Below, piece by piece: positions 37,062-51,135 of a DNA stretch of 64,000 nt. Under the pieces are notes generated by a model, which was not told where the DNA came from, ran no database searches, and saw only the letters and a program-made list of their open reading frames with translations. Position 1 is the first letter of the stretch. Each line of letters opens with the position of its first letter. Source of the DNA: Haliclystus octoradiatus (taxonomy: Eukaryota; Cnidaria; Staurozoa; Stauromedusae; Haliclystidae); the NCBI GenBank assembly GCA_916610825.1, contig OU744446.1, positions 28,348,445 through 28,412,444 of the forward strand, given 5' to 3'. A program made the position numbers and the translations under genes.

Positions 37062-37146
37062 TAGTCTGCGCGCAGACCCAAATCTTTTTTGATGATCAAT
37101 AGACCTACCAATCATCAAAAAAAGATTTAGGTCTGCGCGCAGGCTA
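37062..37146. mobile_element. MITE with TAGCCTGCGCGCAGACC termini and 9-bp target duplication
   Basis: The left end TAGTCTGCGCGCAGACC and the complement of the right end TAGCCTGCGCGCAGACC enclose AAATCTTTTTTGATGAT and its complement. GATTGTCCC occurs at 37053-37061 and again at 37147-37155. It is almost one perfect hairpin and lies in the probable 3' UTR of the DRAM-like gene. Confidence 0.8.
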
Positions 37147-37651
37147 GATTGTCCCCCAACAGGATGAAAACAAAGATGCCTTTTACAAAGGATTAAAATC
37201 AACATGAAAACTGCTGTTTTCAGGCAGAAGACAGTAATGTTTATGGTCCATATGATGAAAAATGAACTAAAACGTAAATTAATGTCTGGAAAATTGATCG
37301 ACAGAATTCCACACAATATTTTAAAAAAATTATGAAAGGAAACATATTTGCAAATAAGGACCACCATTTCACTCAGCTAGGAAATTTCTAACATGTTCAA
37401 TGATTATACATTATACTCTAATCTAAAAGAAAAAATGTGAGTACTATTAAATCAACATATTTTTATAAACCTTATTTTGCAATAATTTGTTACAAATCCT
37501 GAAACGCTATTTGATAACTATACTATATTTATAATAAATGTTCTGAAATAAAAAATCACTCAATCATATTGCTTCCCAAAATGTTCATCTTCAGCAATTC
37601 CAATGACTTTGTGGCAACAGTTAATATAAATCTCAGCTACCCATACTAACT

Positions 37652-40600
37652 TTATATGTCGTTATGTAAGGGTGAATTATCTTCATGAGGGTACTCTACA
37701 CATATCAGTTTTGTTGATAAATGAAATGTTTTGAAATCTTTGAAAAATGTCACAATAAAGATAAACATCCCGATCGCCATAATCCATTCTGAAAATGTAC
37801 TTACTAGATGCCAACCATACCCCTACACAATTAAAATAAGACGTTATTAGTATAGAAAGTGCCTGAAAGAAAGTATGAAAGAGCATGTGTAAAGGCATAA
37901 CATTGACTGACTGTCTTCGAATGTGGTGTGTGATGCACACTACTTATGGTTTGAGAAATGGCATTCCCTTTTCAATTCTAAGCTCGCAGGATGCGATGGT
38001 CAATTTTATGCCTTTGATACTACATTTATTAGCTGTCATTTCATTTTTATGGTCTGAATATGCACTGCTATTGATAATAGAATGGGTGAGAGGAGGAAGA
38101 GGAGAAAGAGAAGGAAATGGGCAGTCATAGGGAGGTCAATTCCAATTACTGATCAAAGACACAGCACTGAAGTTCAATTTCCACAGATTTCATGGTAGAT
38201 AAGCCTAATGGTTTAGAGTCATAACAAAAAATATTTATTATGTCAGTGGAGCATTATTAATTTGTTTTGTGTTTAATTTAATTAATTGTATCAATTAAGC
38301 AAAATAAATGTGAAACAGTTCACTTGTGTGTTTAGGTACATAAATTGTGACACTGTAGCTCAGTGTCTTGGCTTGGTTGTCAGTAGATTGGTTCCTTGTC
38401 AGTGCACACATTTTTGTTTTTCCATGCTTGTTTGTACAACAATGTTATGTCCCCCAATAAGCAACCCCCCGTGCTTACAAGAGTGTTTATCAGTTATCCT
38501 TAAGAAATTAACTAAAATGTAACATTATTATACCTTGTCATTTTTATCCCAATGTAAAGTTTTTTGACCGATCTGTTTCTTTCCACCAACATAGGTGGCA
38601 ATTGATGCACCTAGAAATGCTGCAAATAAGTTAAGGGATAACAAAAAAGTTTTTTTATCCATTTATAAATTGATAATTATATATTTTTTTTTAAATTTGA
38701 GTCACCATATTTATTTCCGAGTTATGGGCATTTTTCAACCACACTTTGCTAATTAGTGCTAATATTTTGATTTTCCTACATGGAAATTACTTGCCTGCAT
38801 GCAGACAACAAAATATTGTATAGTCCATCTGCGCCCCTGTGAAACATAACGTATAGAAATTTAACGTTCATGAACTGATCACGAACTGTTATGAACTCTA
38901 AGACTGTTTTTGCAGGGGTGGCACTAAGTATCGCATACAAAGTGTTTGTACTGAATTAACAGTAAATAAATAGTAATGTAGTGTTGTTTCCTGTCATTAC
39001 TCAATGTTCATTATTTTAAAATACTTGTCAGTTGTCTTGTTCTTCCAAAAAGTGGTAGTGGAAAGAACAAGATTTCAGTACACATGCACTAACTGCAAAA
39101 GGAATATAGGGAGAAAAGGACTGTCTGCACGCAGGCTACATGGAAGTAAATTTGCATAATGCATACTATAGGCATTATATCAGATAATTACTTTTTCAGA
39201 CAGTTTAGGTTTTGAAAATTTTATTAAAATAACTTTTTGAAAAAAAATAAAGGCTTTACAGTCACATTTCTGAGCGGCAAAATCTACTCATTTTTGACAA
39301 TCCATCTTAACATGATCTGAATTTCGAATAAAAATAGAGGATAAATAGCGAAGTATAAAAAGTTTTTCACATATATAACTAGTGATGACAAAAATATATG
39401 ATTTTCCAAACATGCTAAAGAACCAATGGACAGGAGGTCTGCCTCACACTATTCCTCTGTAATCCCTGCAAACGTTCATGAACTTGGATTACAGTTCATG
39501 AACTTGGAATGTGATTCATGAATTATGATTTTGAGTTCATCAAAGTTCATGAACAGTAAGAGTTAATGAACTTTATTCTTACTATTCTTTACAGTTCATG
39601 AACTTTTTCAGCACCATTCATGAAAACATTCATAAAAACCATGAACAGGTCAGGAACTTATTTCGCAGGGGATTAAGCCCTACAATGAAAGATATGTAAA
39701 ACTGATAGCTACATTATTTTATAAATTGACCACTGTTGAAAGGTGACCTCTCTATATACATGTTGAACTAAATAGTATTGCATATGTGTGAAGTAATCAT
39801 TATCGACAGGTGGCTGCCTTATAAAGTGATTGCCATACAATATTTTGACTGACGTAAGGGTGGATAGACCTAGTGATACAATGCATATATCCAGGAGAGA
39901 CTGAATTCCAATAAATCTACAATATTAGGAGTTATTGCGGCATGAAAAGGATACTTGTAATAAAGCAAAATGTTACTATACATGCCAATATAACACGTAG
40001 ATAGTAAGTGAAATTAGTAGCCAGTCCTTCTTGACGTAGTTTATTTGTAATATGACATTGAACCCAACATAAGACTATGCCACAGCCAAATACAAGCACA
40101 GCACCAATCAAATGAACAGTCAAGACACTAGTTTCCTCAAAACAAAAGTATTATTAACATATTTCAATTGAGCGTTAACAAAGATAATTCGAGCGTAACT
40201 AAAATACAAAATTAAAAACTAAACAAATTTAACCTACTAAACAGAGAAGTAGAAAAGCATTTTGGTACTCATGCATATGTAACAGCGTAAAGTTATATAG
40301 CAAGTGTAGAACTGTTCAATGAACTCCTGGAAAGTTTTTCGTAGGGGGAGATTTATCTTTCTGTATACAGTATTTTTGATATTTATGTGCGATGTCTTTT
40401 AATCCGCTTCAAACGGGTAGATATGTTTGAATTAGAAACAAGGTTACCGTATTCAACACATTCCAGCTAACAATATTACAGTGTAACCCGCTTATGTGCA
40501 ATTCGGATAGTTGAAATTCCCGATTATCTGCAACCTGGCTATGAAACCCGTTAAAAAATTTTCTGGTCAAGTCCTTGGTAAACAATTTCGGATAACTGCA

Positions 40601-43600
40601 AATTCGGATAAATGCAATGAAAACCGTTGGCAGTATTGACTTGCACTTAAGCGAGTTACACTGTATATATATATATATATCTAAGTTTCGATATACCAAG
40701 AAAAAAATTTTAAAACTAAAGCAAGTAAATTAGTAGTTCAAATCAGATCAAACTTCAAATCAAAGTCGCTAGCAAAGAAGCAACAGAAAAGTGCTATTTA
40801 AATCTCTGATGAGAGGTCTGAATCAAATGGAATACAGCCATTTGTTGTACAGAAACATGTGAATTGATCTTTTATCGGATGGATTGTAAGCTACACATGT
40901 CAGTTTACCGCTTGATCCGAGTGACTTACCAATTGATATCGCCTGATAGAAAATGCTACAGCGTGTGTTTGAAATGTGGGGTAGTGATAAATAGGGCTTT
41001 GGTCTTTGGATTTGTACCCTCTGATTGAGCGTCATCAAGGTCCAGATCAAATTCAGGTCAGGTAGGCCTTGTAATGCACATATGCAGAGTCTGATAAAGC
41101 CATGAGTCTGAAAACTAGGCTACCTTGAAACTGAGCTAAATTTTTAAACTTATAGAATTTTCCTAAAACGTTCAAGTAGCATCTGTATAGCTAATTTGAC
41201 TCCCAATGGTGTTTTATATTGTTTTATTTTTCTATTTTTAGGGGTGCACGACAAAATCATTAATAGGCTAAATATTGAGAAACATTGGGATTCAGGAAGC
41301 CGGGTTAAATCATCCTGCACATACGCTTTGAAATCCTAATCAAAAACAAATTGGTGTTAATCAGATAAGTTAAAGAGCCCAAGACAAATACAGCAATAGA
41401 GATTGCCTTTTGTGGATATGTAAGAAATTCAGGAAGTCTCTCCTAAGAATCCATGATTAAGTAAATGACGGAAGTCGCAAGACAAGTACATTCATTGACA
41501 AGGTTGTTGGTGTTACCTGGAAACTGGCCACAACCATCATGCCAAAAGAAGCAGAGAATCCCAAAAATAAACCAACATCATTGAGAGTTGTGAAAGCATG
41601 ACTCTCTGAAGGTGCAATATCAGATACATGCTGATGCCGGATAAAGAAACAGATTGCAGCTGAAATAGAATAAACAAATAGAAGACACTTAGTGAAAATG
41701 AATGCAGATGTCATCGCCCTACCAAAGTCTTCGGTACTACTCTTCAATTTTGACCCATGCAAAAAACAGTTCATGAACGTTAAGTGGCCCCAAATTTCAT
41801 GAACTGTTCATGAAACTGCCTGTGAACAGTTCGTGAAAATTGGGGTCATGCGGTCATTTAATTTTCATGAACTGTTAATGAAGTCCTGAATTGTTTTTCG
41901 CAGGGACAGTGACTTCCAAATACCTTATATGTATTGATCTCTGACGAGACAGTCCAGCAAGGTCCAACAAATGTTTCTCTTTCCAGAAACATTATATTTT
42001 ATTTAAAAACCCTCAGATAACTATTAAAAACCATGAAAGGTTCCTATAATATTGTTATCATATTTGAGGAGAAAAAATAAATAAATTCAATTTTCTTCTG
42101 AATTTTGACTATCCTTTCCGTGAAACATAGTGGCTAGATTGCAGTGTTTTGTCAGCAGGAAATCAAGGAGTTTTCAATGCAAGATAAACAGACAGATAAT
42201 CGTTTAGAATAGAAATAAAATATTAGGCATTTAAAGGAAGCTTACCAAAACGTACCAACTACAGATTAACTTACCAACAAGAATTAGATCAATAAATGTT
42301 GGATCTTAATCTTATTCTTAATTTTAATCATCTTATTATTATGACATCATGTGACATTGTGACATGTGAATGTGGCATCAACAGGGAAAGGTGTTAATAA
42401 TTTTGAGTTTAGAATAGAGATGAAATAGATGATAGAAAATGTAGTAAGTGTTTTAGTTTTGGTCGAATTTTAGACCTTTTCATAGTTTAGATTAAATTGT
42501 GATTGGATTGAATGAGTTGAAAATGAAAAGGTGTAGGACTATCAAATTTTGTCTATATCGGCAAAGCCTTTGCAACAAGGATATCTCCATGTGTTTGGTA
42601 TCATAGCTATATAGCAAAATAGCTAACACAGCTGCTTTCTCCATCCCTTTGAACACATCTTATTTATTTGCTCTGCCTTCTTTGTTTTCAAAAAGCAAGT
42701 ATAGACGCTCATTTAATGTCCTCTATAAAATTTAAAAATTACCAAAAAGAAAATCATATTAGTTTTGGATTGTTGCTTTCACTATGATTGACAAACCGTT
42801 TCATAGCTTTGGAATTTGTGCATACCTACCCGCATTTCGAGTGATGCTGCTAATCGAGGGGTATGCCATATAGGCCTAGTACAGATATGGTACACTTACC
42901 AAAAACAGATGCGCAATTCAACAGAAGACCAAATATACAACTTTCTGGAACAGTAGCACCAGTATCACTACAATCAACAATAGCAAAACAGAAAAACATA
43001 CAAATATGGTATCTGATCAGATCTAAATCTGATCAGATCCAATTGAATTTTGGATTGAATCAGAATGACTTTCATCTTTCAGATTGGATAGGATTGACAT
43101 AGCTCTTTCGGATTAAATCTGATTTTGAGAATGTTTCTACATTATTTTGCAGTTTTCATCATATTTAACAACATTCATCATTAGATTTAATAAAACAATG
43201 TAATGGCCATTCTGCTGATTAAGAAATTGTAGCACTCTTGCTGCAATATTCATATTAATCACCTCCAATAAAAGTCAAATTGTTTAAAATCAAAAATTGT
43301 TTAAAAAGCTATTGTAAGTAAATTTATGATTTCCGGATCAGAATACAGTCGAACTTGCTTAATATCCCCCCTCTAGTGCGGATGAAAACTGGGACATTAC
43401 TTAAACGAAGTGGGACATTAGGCGAGGTAGGTTTATGAGAGTTTGTATGGAGAATTGAACATAGAGATCAGTTTTATGTGGGGATATTAAGCAAGGTGTG
43501 ACATTAAAAGAGAGAATATTAACCGAGTTTGACTGTAATATTTAATCTCGAAATTAAGGTCAGATTCAGGTTTCAGATAGTTTGTACTAAAGGTGTGCAT

Positions 43601-46600
43601 CTGATCCGAATCTGAAGTAATAATCATAAATATAATCCAATCTGATCCGCAACTTTTTGCATAAAATCCGAAAAAATTTGAGTAGGCTACCACAGCCTGG
43701 TATCAAAGAAGTTTAAATCATGTAAACATTTAATAGACGTTCCTGTCATGCTTTATTGACAGATATCTATCTATCTATTTAGCCAACATAATTAAGTGGC
43801 ACTCATAAATCTATGGACGCTAATTATATGATCTTATTTGTGATTGATTTATTGCATTGGGATTAAAAATTCAAATTAACACTGAAACAGTATTAATGAC
43901 CAATTCAATTTTATGTTATCAGCCAATAACATGTCATATAATATATTTTCACTATAATCCCGTGAAAACAAATCAGTAGTTCATGAACACCTCATGAACA
44001 ATTCATGAACGTTAAATGGCCCCGAATTTCATGAACTGTTCATGAACTCCTGAACTGCTTTTCACAGGGGAAGTGTATATACAAATCACCATAAGTGTAT
44101 ATATCTTGTAATATCATGAATGGATTGCAGCATCATTACAGCAATATCACAATATCAACACATATGCAAATGATTGCTCTCAAATGAACACAATTGGTTG
44201 CTTGGCAGACAAGCATTTGACCAACAGGCCTACATTATTCAAAGAAAACGTAATATTTTTTATTTCAAACCTGATATACGGGAAAAGTGGGTTGACATGA
44301 TCCAGACTTACAGAGACTATATATCTGAAAGATAAAATTAAAATGGCAAAATGATTACCAGGTTACAAACATATTTTACATTTTGATTACTTGGATTGAA
44401 GTGTAGCTTTCATAGAGTAATTTTTTGTCTATGGTTTTAATCAGAATCCTAATACAGTAGGCTAATATCCAATCAAATGATCCAGTAAGAATGATGAGAT
44501 AAAACTGCAGTAAAGAAATTATATTGATGAATGAGATTCACTAATTGGAAAGACTTAGCTTTTAAAATTAGCACCCATTTTTGTTAAATTAATTCAAAAT
44601 TACAATAGAAAGCATCAACTTAGACAACATACCTATATTCTGTAAGTCTAGGCATGAGGCACATGTCTCAGATTCTATAATATGGGAATGACCTAATGTG
44701 CCGATTAACTTCAATACTTACGCTGTAACCAGAGTTAAGAATCCAACGGTACCAAAAATACAAACAAATTGATGTGGCTTCAGCCATCGAAAAGTTAAAA
44801 CCTAAGAAACAAGCCATATTGCATTATCAGGATAAAAAAATAACAAAATCTGACTCTAGCCTAAATCTTTCTACACTCATTTTAAACAATTTCAGATTGT
44901 TTCTCTAGTCAGTCTAAGGTTGTAAAAAAATAAAAAAGTATATTTTATTGAATTTTAAGTTTTGTAAGTTTTAACTAAGAGAGCTATGCAATTGCTGTTT
45001 GATTATTAATTTGTTTAACTTGCTAATTTTTTAGTTTTTAATAAATTCCTTGCAAAAAAAATAAAAATTAAAATTAAAAAATTAAAAAACAGTTTGCTAA
45101 ATTCCTTTTTCTTGTTAATTGATTATTATGAAATCTGAGTCTATTTAAAATTAAAATTCATTCTTCAATTGATGGGTAGGCATATACTGCTTAAGCTGTC
45201 ATAAATGACTTTAAAAAGTGACATGTTAGAATAAATTATCTTGCTACATTTTTCAAGTTTTGCTTGTTACTGTTAGTTAGATTCTATGAAAATAATTAAA
45301 CACCTCATCCTCGCTGTTTAACATTCTTCAAAAATTGAATGGTGTATTTTATTGACGATTCAACAGAACTTAAAGTCTGTATCAGTATCTAATTGTAAAA
45401 TATCACGATAGCTAACCATGAAAAAATTACCATGCGGGACCAAACCCCAAACCATAGCCTAACTTCCACATTGGTAAATGATGCACATTAGAGATGTGTT
45501 ACTTTGTTCTAGTTCTAGCAGGAAGTGACAAGGCCCAAAAATAAGCATATAGGTGTGAAATGCATGTAACCATAATATTGACCATGGGAAAATAAGTGTA
45601 AAAACAGAGGCATAAAAAACAAGAATATTAACAGTAGCATCCAAATGCTCCAGTTTGTAATATGTAGAGATCGTGCTCTACAACGCTGTTGTAACTTTGA
45701 TTTTTAGTTAGGCTATTATATTACTGAAATTATCAGGAAAATTTTGTTTTAATCTGCTGGTTTTCACAATTAAATCAGCCTTAGATACCTCTGCGAAAAA
45801 CAGATCAGGAGTTAATGAACTTTTCATGAACATTGGAGCCATTCAATTTTTATGAACTGTTCATGAACTTCTGAACTGTTTTGCGCAGAGGTATCGATCG
45901 ATTGGTCATGTTTTATTTGTTTTTTTAAGACTCTCTCCAGTGTCTGACAAAATGTTCAGCCTTCCGGGATCCTAGAACATTTCTCAATTATTTTGTTGAG
46001 GTTTGACCTACCTATAAATCAGGAAAATATCAAGTTTATTTTGAATTCGCTCTTGCTTCCTGATATCAAGGACCCAAGGATCCTCACCTTTGTTATAACC
46101 CGACTCTCTCGAGAACTTGATATGTTTTCTTCTGGGATAGGCAATAAGCATTAAGATCCAAAGAAATTATGAATAGTTGGTCATATTAAGGTAAGTTGGA
46201 CAGGACAGCAGACATGATCTACAGTAAATATCGCATAATACGTTATCGTACAATACGTTTTATCAAGTAATGCGTTAAATTATTTTGTCCAGGCCAAAAT
46301 GCGGTCAAAGTTAACAAATTATTATTGAAAAATATGTTATCACGTAGTGCGTTTTATCACACAATACGTAAAAGATAGTTGATCCCAAGAGGATTTTATA
46401 TCACTTGATGTGTTATTATTGTAATTTAATTCATTGTTTTGCTGAGGTGTCAACAATTTAATCTGTCAAAGTGTTAGAATCTATGGAAATCGTTTTGCTT
46501 ATGAAAATGAACAAGTTTTTGATTACAGCTCTTCATGCGAACACTAGCCTATCAGATTTTATGAATAGTCTGAGTGATTGTTGTGAATGTGATGTTGGAA

Positions 46601-47587
46601 ATATTCATAAAATCTTCAAATGTTTAGCTAAATTTGAGCTAGTTTTTCAGAAATAAGTTATATGAACATGGATGTTTAATTCATATTTCTTTATAAAACA
46701 ATGCGCTGATGTAAAGTCTACGCCCCCATTGTGAAATTCTCACGACTTTTTCTTTTGTTTACTCTCTGTAGTTTTTATTTCTATTGTTCTTTCAAAATCG
46801 TGTATCACAATTATCACTTAATGTATTATTTTCTTCAGGGTCCCAATGATAAAGTATTATGCGATATTGACTGTAGAGTCTATATATAGGGTTAAGACAA
46901 TGGAACTGTAAACAAAATAGCGGATTCTTGTGGAATAGAGTGTATAATGAATTTAAGTACGCATAAACCTATATTTATTTCATTGTTTACTGTATTACTA
47001 TAATCATTAAAAAAATGCTCTCTGAGCACACCCAATTATTTTTAATAAACTTACAAACCTTTAAAGTGTTCTTTAATTATAAACACAAAAACATGTGCAT
47101 TGTAGATTGTAGGCCTACTGTATTTAATTGCAAAATTATTTAAATCAATTAAGTCACACGTTTGAGTAGTCTGCTCACAGTCTCTCTGTAAATCGGGAGC
47201 TTGAAAAAACAAAAGCAGTTTGCTAACTCTGTTATTTTTCAGATAGCAAGCATTAAATTGATGAGCTGGTTAGGGGGTGGGCCTATGTAGGCCTACTGCT
47301 TGTTTGACGAATCAATCACAATTTTTGTGCTTCCTCGAGCTTGCACAGGTAAGTAAAGTTGTCGTCAGTGTTGTACTGAAATGATATGTACTTGTATACA
47401 TCTATAGCATTATGTATGTCGACTGCTGCTTTGGCTGGTCGAGTGGTCGACCTTTGGACTGTGGTCGAAACGAAATGTGGACGAATGATTTGATACTGCC
47501 AGCAGTGCCAGACAGCTAATGCACTAGACAAATAATTGTATAACAATTGTTGATCTATGTATACCATACCTGGGATCTACGAGACAT
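37652..47587 (-). CDS. DRAM-family (DRAM2-like) six-pass membrane protein, 8 exons, complete
   Basis: DRAM proteins sit in lysosomal/endosomal membranes and promote autophagy. Exons in transcription order: 47587-47570, 44801-44722, 44324-44271, 42967-42900, 41659-41517, 40135-39955, 38619-38534, 37822-37652. They total 801 bp (266 residues), the same length I recall for human DRAM2. The first exon codes only for MSRRSQ. Hydrophobic segments lie near residues 13-38, 61-80, 94-121, 126-150, 163-190 and 215-240. Family marks are HVNPLFPYISDTG (residues 41-54), a LHWDKNDKGYGWH stretch before the last membrane segment, and STFSEW with FFKDFK inside it. The exon at 40135 uses a GAG acceptor. The reader should not take 39932-40123 or 37683-37940 as separate short genes: the first runs past a donor and the second is in the wrong frame. 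DRAM1, DRAM2 and TMEM150 are related; DRAM2 fits best by length. Confidence 0.92.
38340..38490 (+). repeat. tRNA-derived SINE, family 1, degraded copy
   Basis: It has GACACTGTAGCTCAGTG, then GGTTCCTTGTCAGTGCACAC, and the same tail ATGTCCCCCAATAAGCA followed by GTGCTTA. The middle of the tRNA part is decayed. It lies in the last intron of the DRAM-like gene. Confidence 0.7.
38791..39138. mobile_element. Longer member of the TAGCCTGCGCGCAGAC family
   Basis: TTGCCTGCATGCAGACAAC at the left and GTCTGCACGCAGGCTA at the right; TACATGGAAAT and TACATGGAAGT lie just outside, with a few bases of offset on the left. It contains a TTCATGAA element. Confidence 0.55.
38833..38919. repeat. TTCATGAA palindromic element inside another MITE
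   Basis: CCCCTGTGAAACA to CTGTTTTTGCAGGGG; it sits between the inverted termini of the 38791-39138 element, so it inserted later or travelled with it. Confidence 0.65.
39460..39673. repeat. TTCATGAA palindromic element, expanded copy
   Basis: About ten TTCATGAA-like units, ending TTTCGCAGGGGATT. Confidence 0.6.
41755..41906. repeat. TTCATGAA palindromic element
   Basis: CAAAAAACAGTTCATGAACG at the left, two centres with GGGGCCA-like sequence, TTGTTTTTCGCAGGGA at the right. Confidence 0.7.
42995..43690. repeat. Dispersed GGATCGGAT-rich repeat, copy 2
   Basis: Starts ATCTGATCAGATCTAAATC, includes TTCGGATTAAATCTGATTTT and AATATTAACCGAGTTTGACT, and ends near GTGTGCATCTGATCCGAATC. The middle has GGGACATTA repeated. 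It lies in the third intron of the DRAM-like gene. Confidence 0.55.
43959..44072. repeat. TTCATGAA palindromic element, near-complete
   Basis: ATCCCGTGAAAACA left end, AACGTTAAATGGCCCCG centre, TTCATGAACTGTTCATGAAC, and CTTTTCACAGGGG right end. Confidence 0.75.
45783..45896. repeat. TTCATGAA palindromic element with longest outer arms
   Basis: GATACCTCTGCGAAAAACAG pairs with CTGTTTTGCGCAGAGGTATC, so the palindrome runs out through TA on both sides. Confidence 0.78.
45935..46145 (-). mobile_element. GTCCGAC-family element, diverged reverse copy
   Basis: GTCTGACAAAATGTTCAGCC and CTTCCGGGATCCTAG match the complement of the family. It lies in the first intron of the DRAM-like gene. Confidence 0.5.
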
Positions 47588-49198
<1,611 letters not shown>

Positions 49199-49549
49199 AT
49201 GTTGCTGATTAGAATGTTCTTCGTTTTACTTGCAGCATATTGTGTCTTTGAAATTGATGGAAAAGCTTACTCTAAGTGCTACACATTACCGCATCCAACA
49301 TTAATACAAAGAAATAACTGTTCATCGATAACTGTGCCAAATTTTGCGTGTTTTGGAGCATGCAAGTCTTCGTATATCCCACAATTTGGATCAACTATGA
49401 AAGGGCAAGTAGAAAGTCGGGCATGCCAACCAAACGCTTTCAGAATCATGGATTTTAAATTGCAATGCATACATGGAATAGAAAATGCACGGATAATTAT
49501 TGTCAAGTCATGCATTTGCAAAACGATGAATGTGGATATAAGGATTTGA
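49199..49549 (+). CDS. Secreted cystine-knot (CTCK) protein, bursicon/GPA2-like, single exon
   Basis: The 116-residue reading frame begins with a clear signal peptide (about residues 1-22). The mature part has eight cysteines at 27, 41, 51, 55, 76, 90, 105 and 107. The C-X-G-X-C motif (CFGAC, 51-55) and the final C-X-C (105-107) are hallmarks of cystine-knot hormones and antagonists. The spacings X13, X9, X3, X20 and X13 between the first six match what I recall for bursicon alpha, and VPNFACFGACKSSYI resembles its core. The CC pair and third C-terminal cysteine of glycoprotein-hormone-like relatives are reduced to single cysteines. An Asn-Cys-Ser glycosylation site overlaps residue 41. It has no intron and sits alone between two minus-strand genes. 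The receptor would be an LGR-type receptor by analogy only. A DAN-family antagonist or GPA2-like subunit is the alternative. Confidence 0.66.
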   Translation: MLLIRMFFVLLAAYCVFEIDGKAYSKCYTLPHPTLIQRNNCSSITVPNFACFGACKSSYIPQFGSTMKGQVESRACQPNAFRIMDFKLQCIHGIENARIIIVKSCICKTMNVDIRI

Positions 49550-51104
49550 CGATAGCAATCAATCATGGATCAAGCAAAAGATCATGAACATTAATATTTA
49601 CAAAACAACATTGCTTTCTTCAAATTACAATTACCATCTGCCGAGCCATGTAATGATTTGGTACTGTAAGTATAATATATAAATACTCAGTATTACTTAG
49701 GTGTACTATAAAGTATCTTTATACGAGTATCCATAATAATCAGCTTAATTGTAATAACATCTAATTTAATCGATACAGTACTGCAGTAATCTATTTCAAA
49801 TATATAGAATACATTACTTGTAATCTTTAATTCAATCACTTAATTTGAATATTATATTCTGACATGACTCTGACGTTCGTTTCTTCAGCACAGCACAAGG
49901 GCCTGTCTATATTTGATGGGGGTGTTGTTTTAAATTAACAATCGGGCTGAACTTACATATAATAATTATGAAAATACAGTATGAAAAGATGTTCTGTGCT
50001 GCAATTTCTATCCTACTATTGAGTATTGATGTTACATCAGCACGTATAGCTATTCTATTACATTATCAAAACTTGTTTAACCTTTCTCTGAATATTAAAC
50101 TCCATCAACAGAACGTATAAAATCATGATAAAATTATGCATTAGAAAATGATTATGTTGATAAATTTTCCAGTACAAAATCAACATTTTTGTAAAATGTT
50201 TTCGGTATCAGAACATGGTTCAATGATGCCATACAAATGTCACAAATGCTCAATAAGTTGTTACCAAAATAAGATCAACACAAGCAATATCACAAACCAT
50301 ACAGAAAATCAGATTCAAACGTATACGGTACACAAAAGAATATCTTAATTTTAGTCTGTACACTCTTGACTGTGCCACTATATATGGCCATGATATGGCG
50401 TAGTGCCACTACGCCATACAAATATTTAGGATATCGATATTGAATATTTTATGAATAATTAATCTATACACACACAAACAAGCACAGTTGTGTTTTAAAG
50501 CGTTAGACAAAATTGGAAATTCCATATGATATAGCCACTATATGCTGCTAGGCTTATAATTTTTTACAAAAACAATGTGATCAATTTATCATCTTTCAAC
50601 AGAAAGGAGCATTCAAAACATAATTGCCGTTGCCGCATCTTGCATATATTATTACAGTCATTTCCTCATCTCAGCGTAACTTTTGCTGATTACGCAAGCA
50701 CTAATTTCAATATACCGAAACACGCGCTAGACAGTGTTGGTATGGTATGTACAGGTAGGAAGAATTTCTTTTATACCTGTTCCAAACTTTGAGGTGTGGA
50801 TGTATATAAATATGTGTGAGGTGTTTATGTGTATCTAGGTTACTTGGGTGTCAGAATTAACATCACATCCCGCCCCCTTGTGACCTCTAAGACATTATCT
50901 TTGGAAAACTCGTGAAGCTTTTCAATATATTGAAATGGCCTTTTGATTTTTGTTTCGTAATCAACATAACATACAAAGACAATGTAATTAGATGTGTGTC
51001 ACTCACAACACCGTTTAATAATTATAATTTATCAAACAATAGCCTGTGCCACCATTTGCATTATTATGAATCGCTATAATTAATTAAATATATGGCATGA
51101 ACAG

Positions 51105-51106
<2 letters not shown>

Positions 51107-51135
<29 letters not shown>
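51107..51135. repeat. (TA)n microsatellite
   Basis: About 14 TA units. Shorter TA runs lie at 270-285, 3304-3318, 7957-7973 and 40661-40680. Confidence 0.85.

Larger units (their letters stand above)
44802..47569 (-). other. First intron of the DRAM-like gene
   Basis: A 2.8-kb intron separating the 18-base first coding exon from the next. It holds a TTCATGAA element and a diverged GTCCGAC element. From about 46150 to 46900 short words like ATAATACGTTAT and GCGTTTTATCA recur, without clear boundaries. No gene is seen. Confidence 0.7.

Noticed and set aside
37683..37940. 85-residue minus-strand frame
   Set aside because: It overlaps the last DRAM-like exon in a shifted frame; the true frame contains the conserved STFSEW segment.
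39460..39673. CRISPR-like or origin-like repeat array
   Set aside because: The repeats are palindromic TTCATGAA units of a dispersed element in an animal intron, without regular unique spacers.
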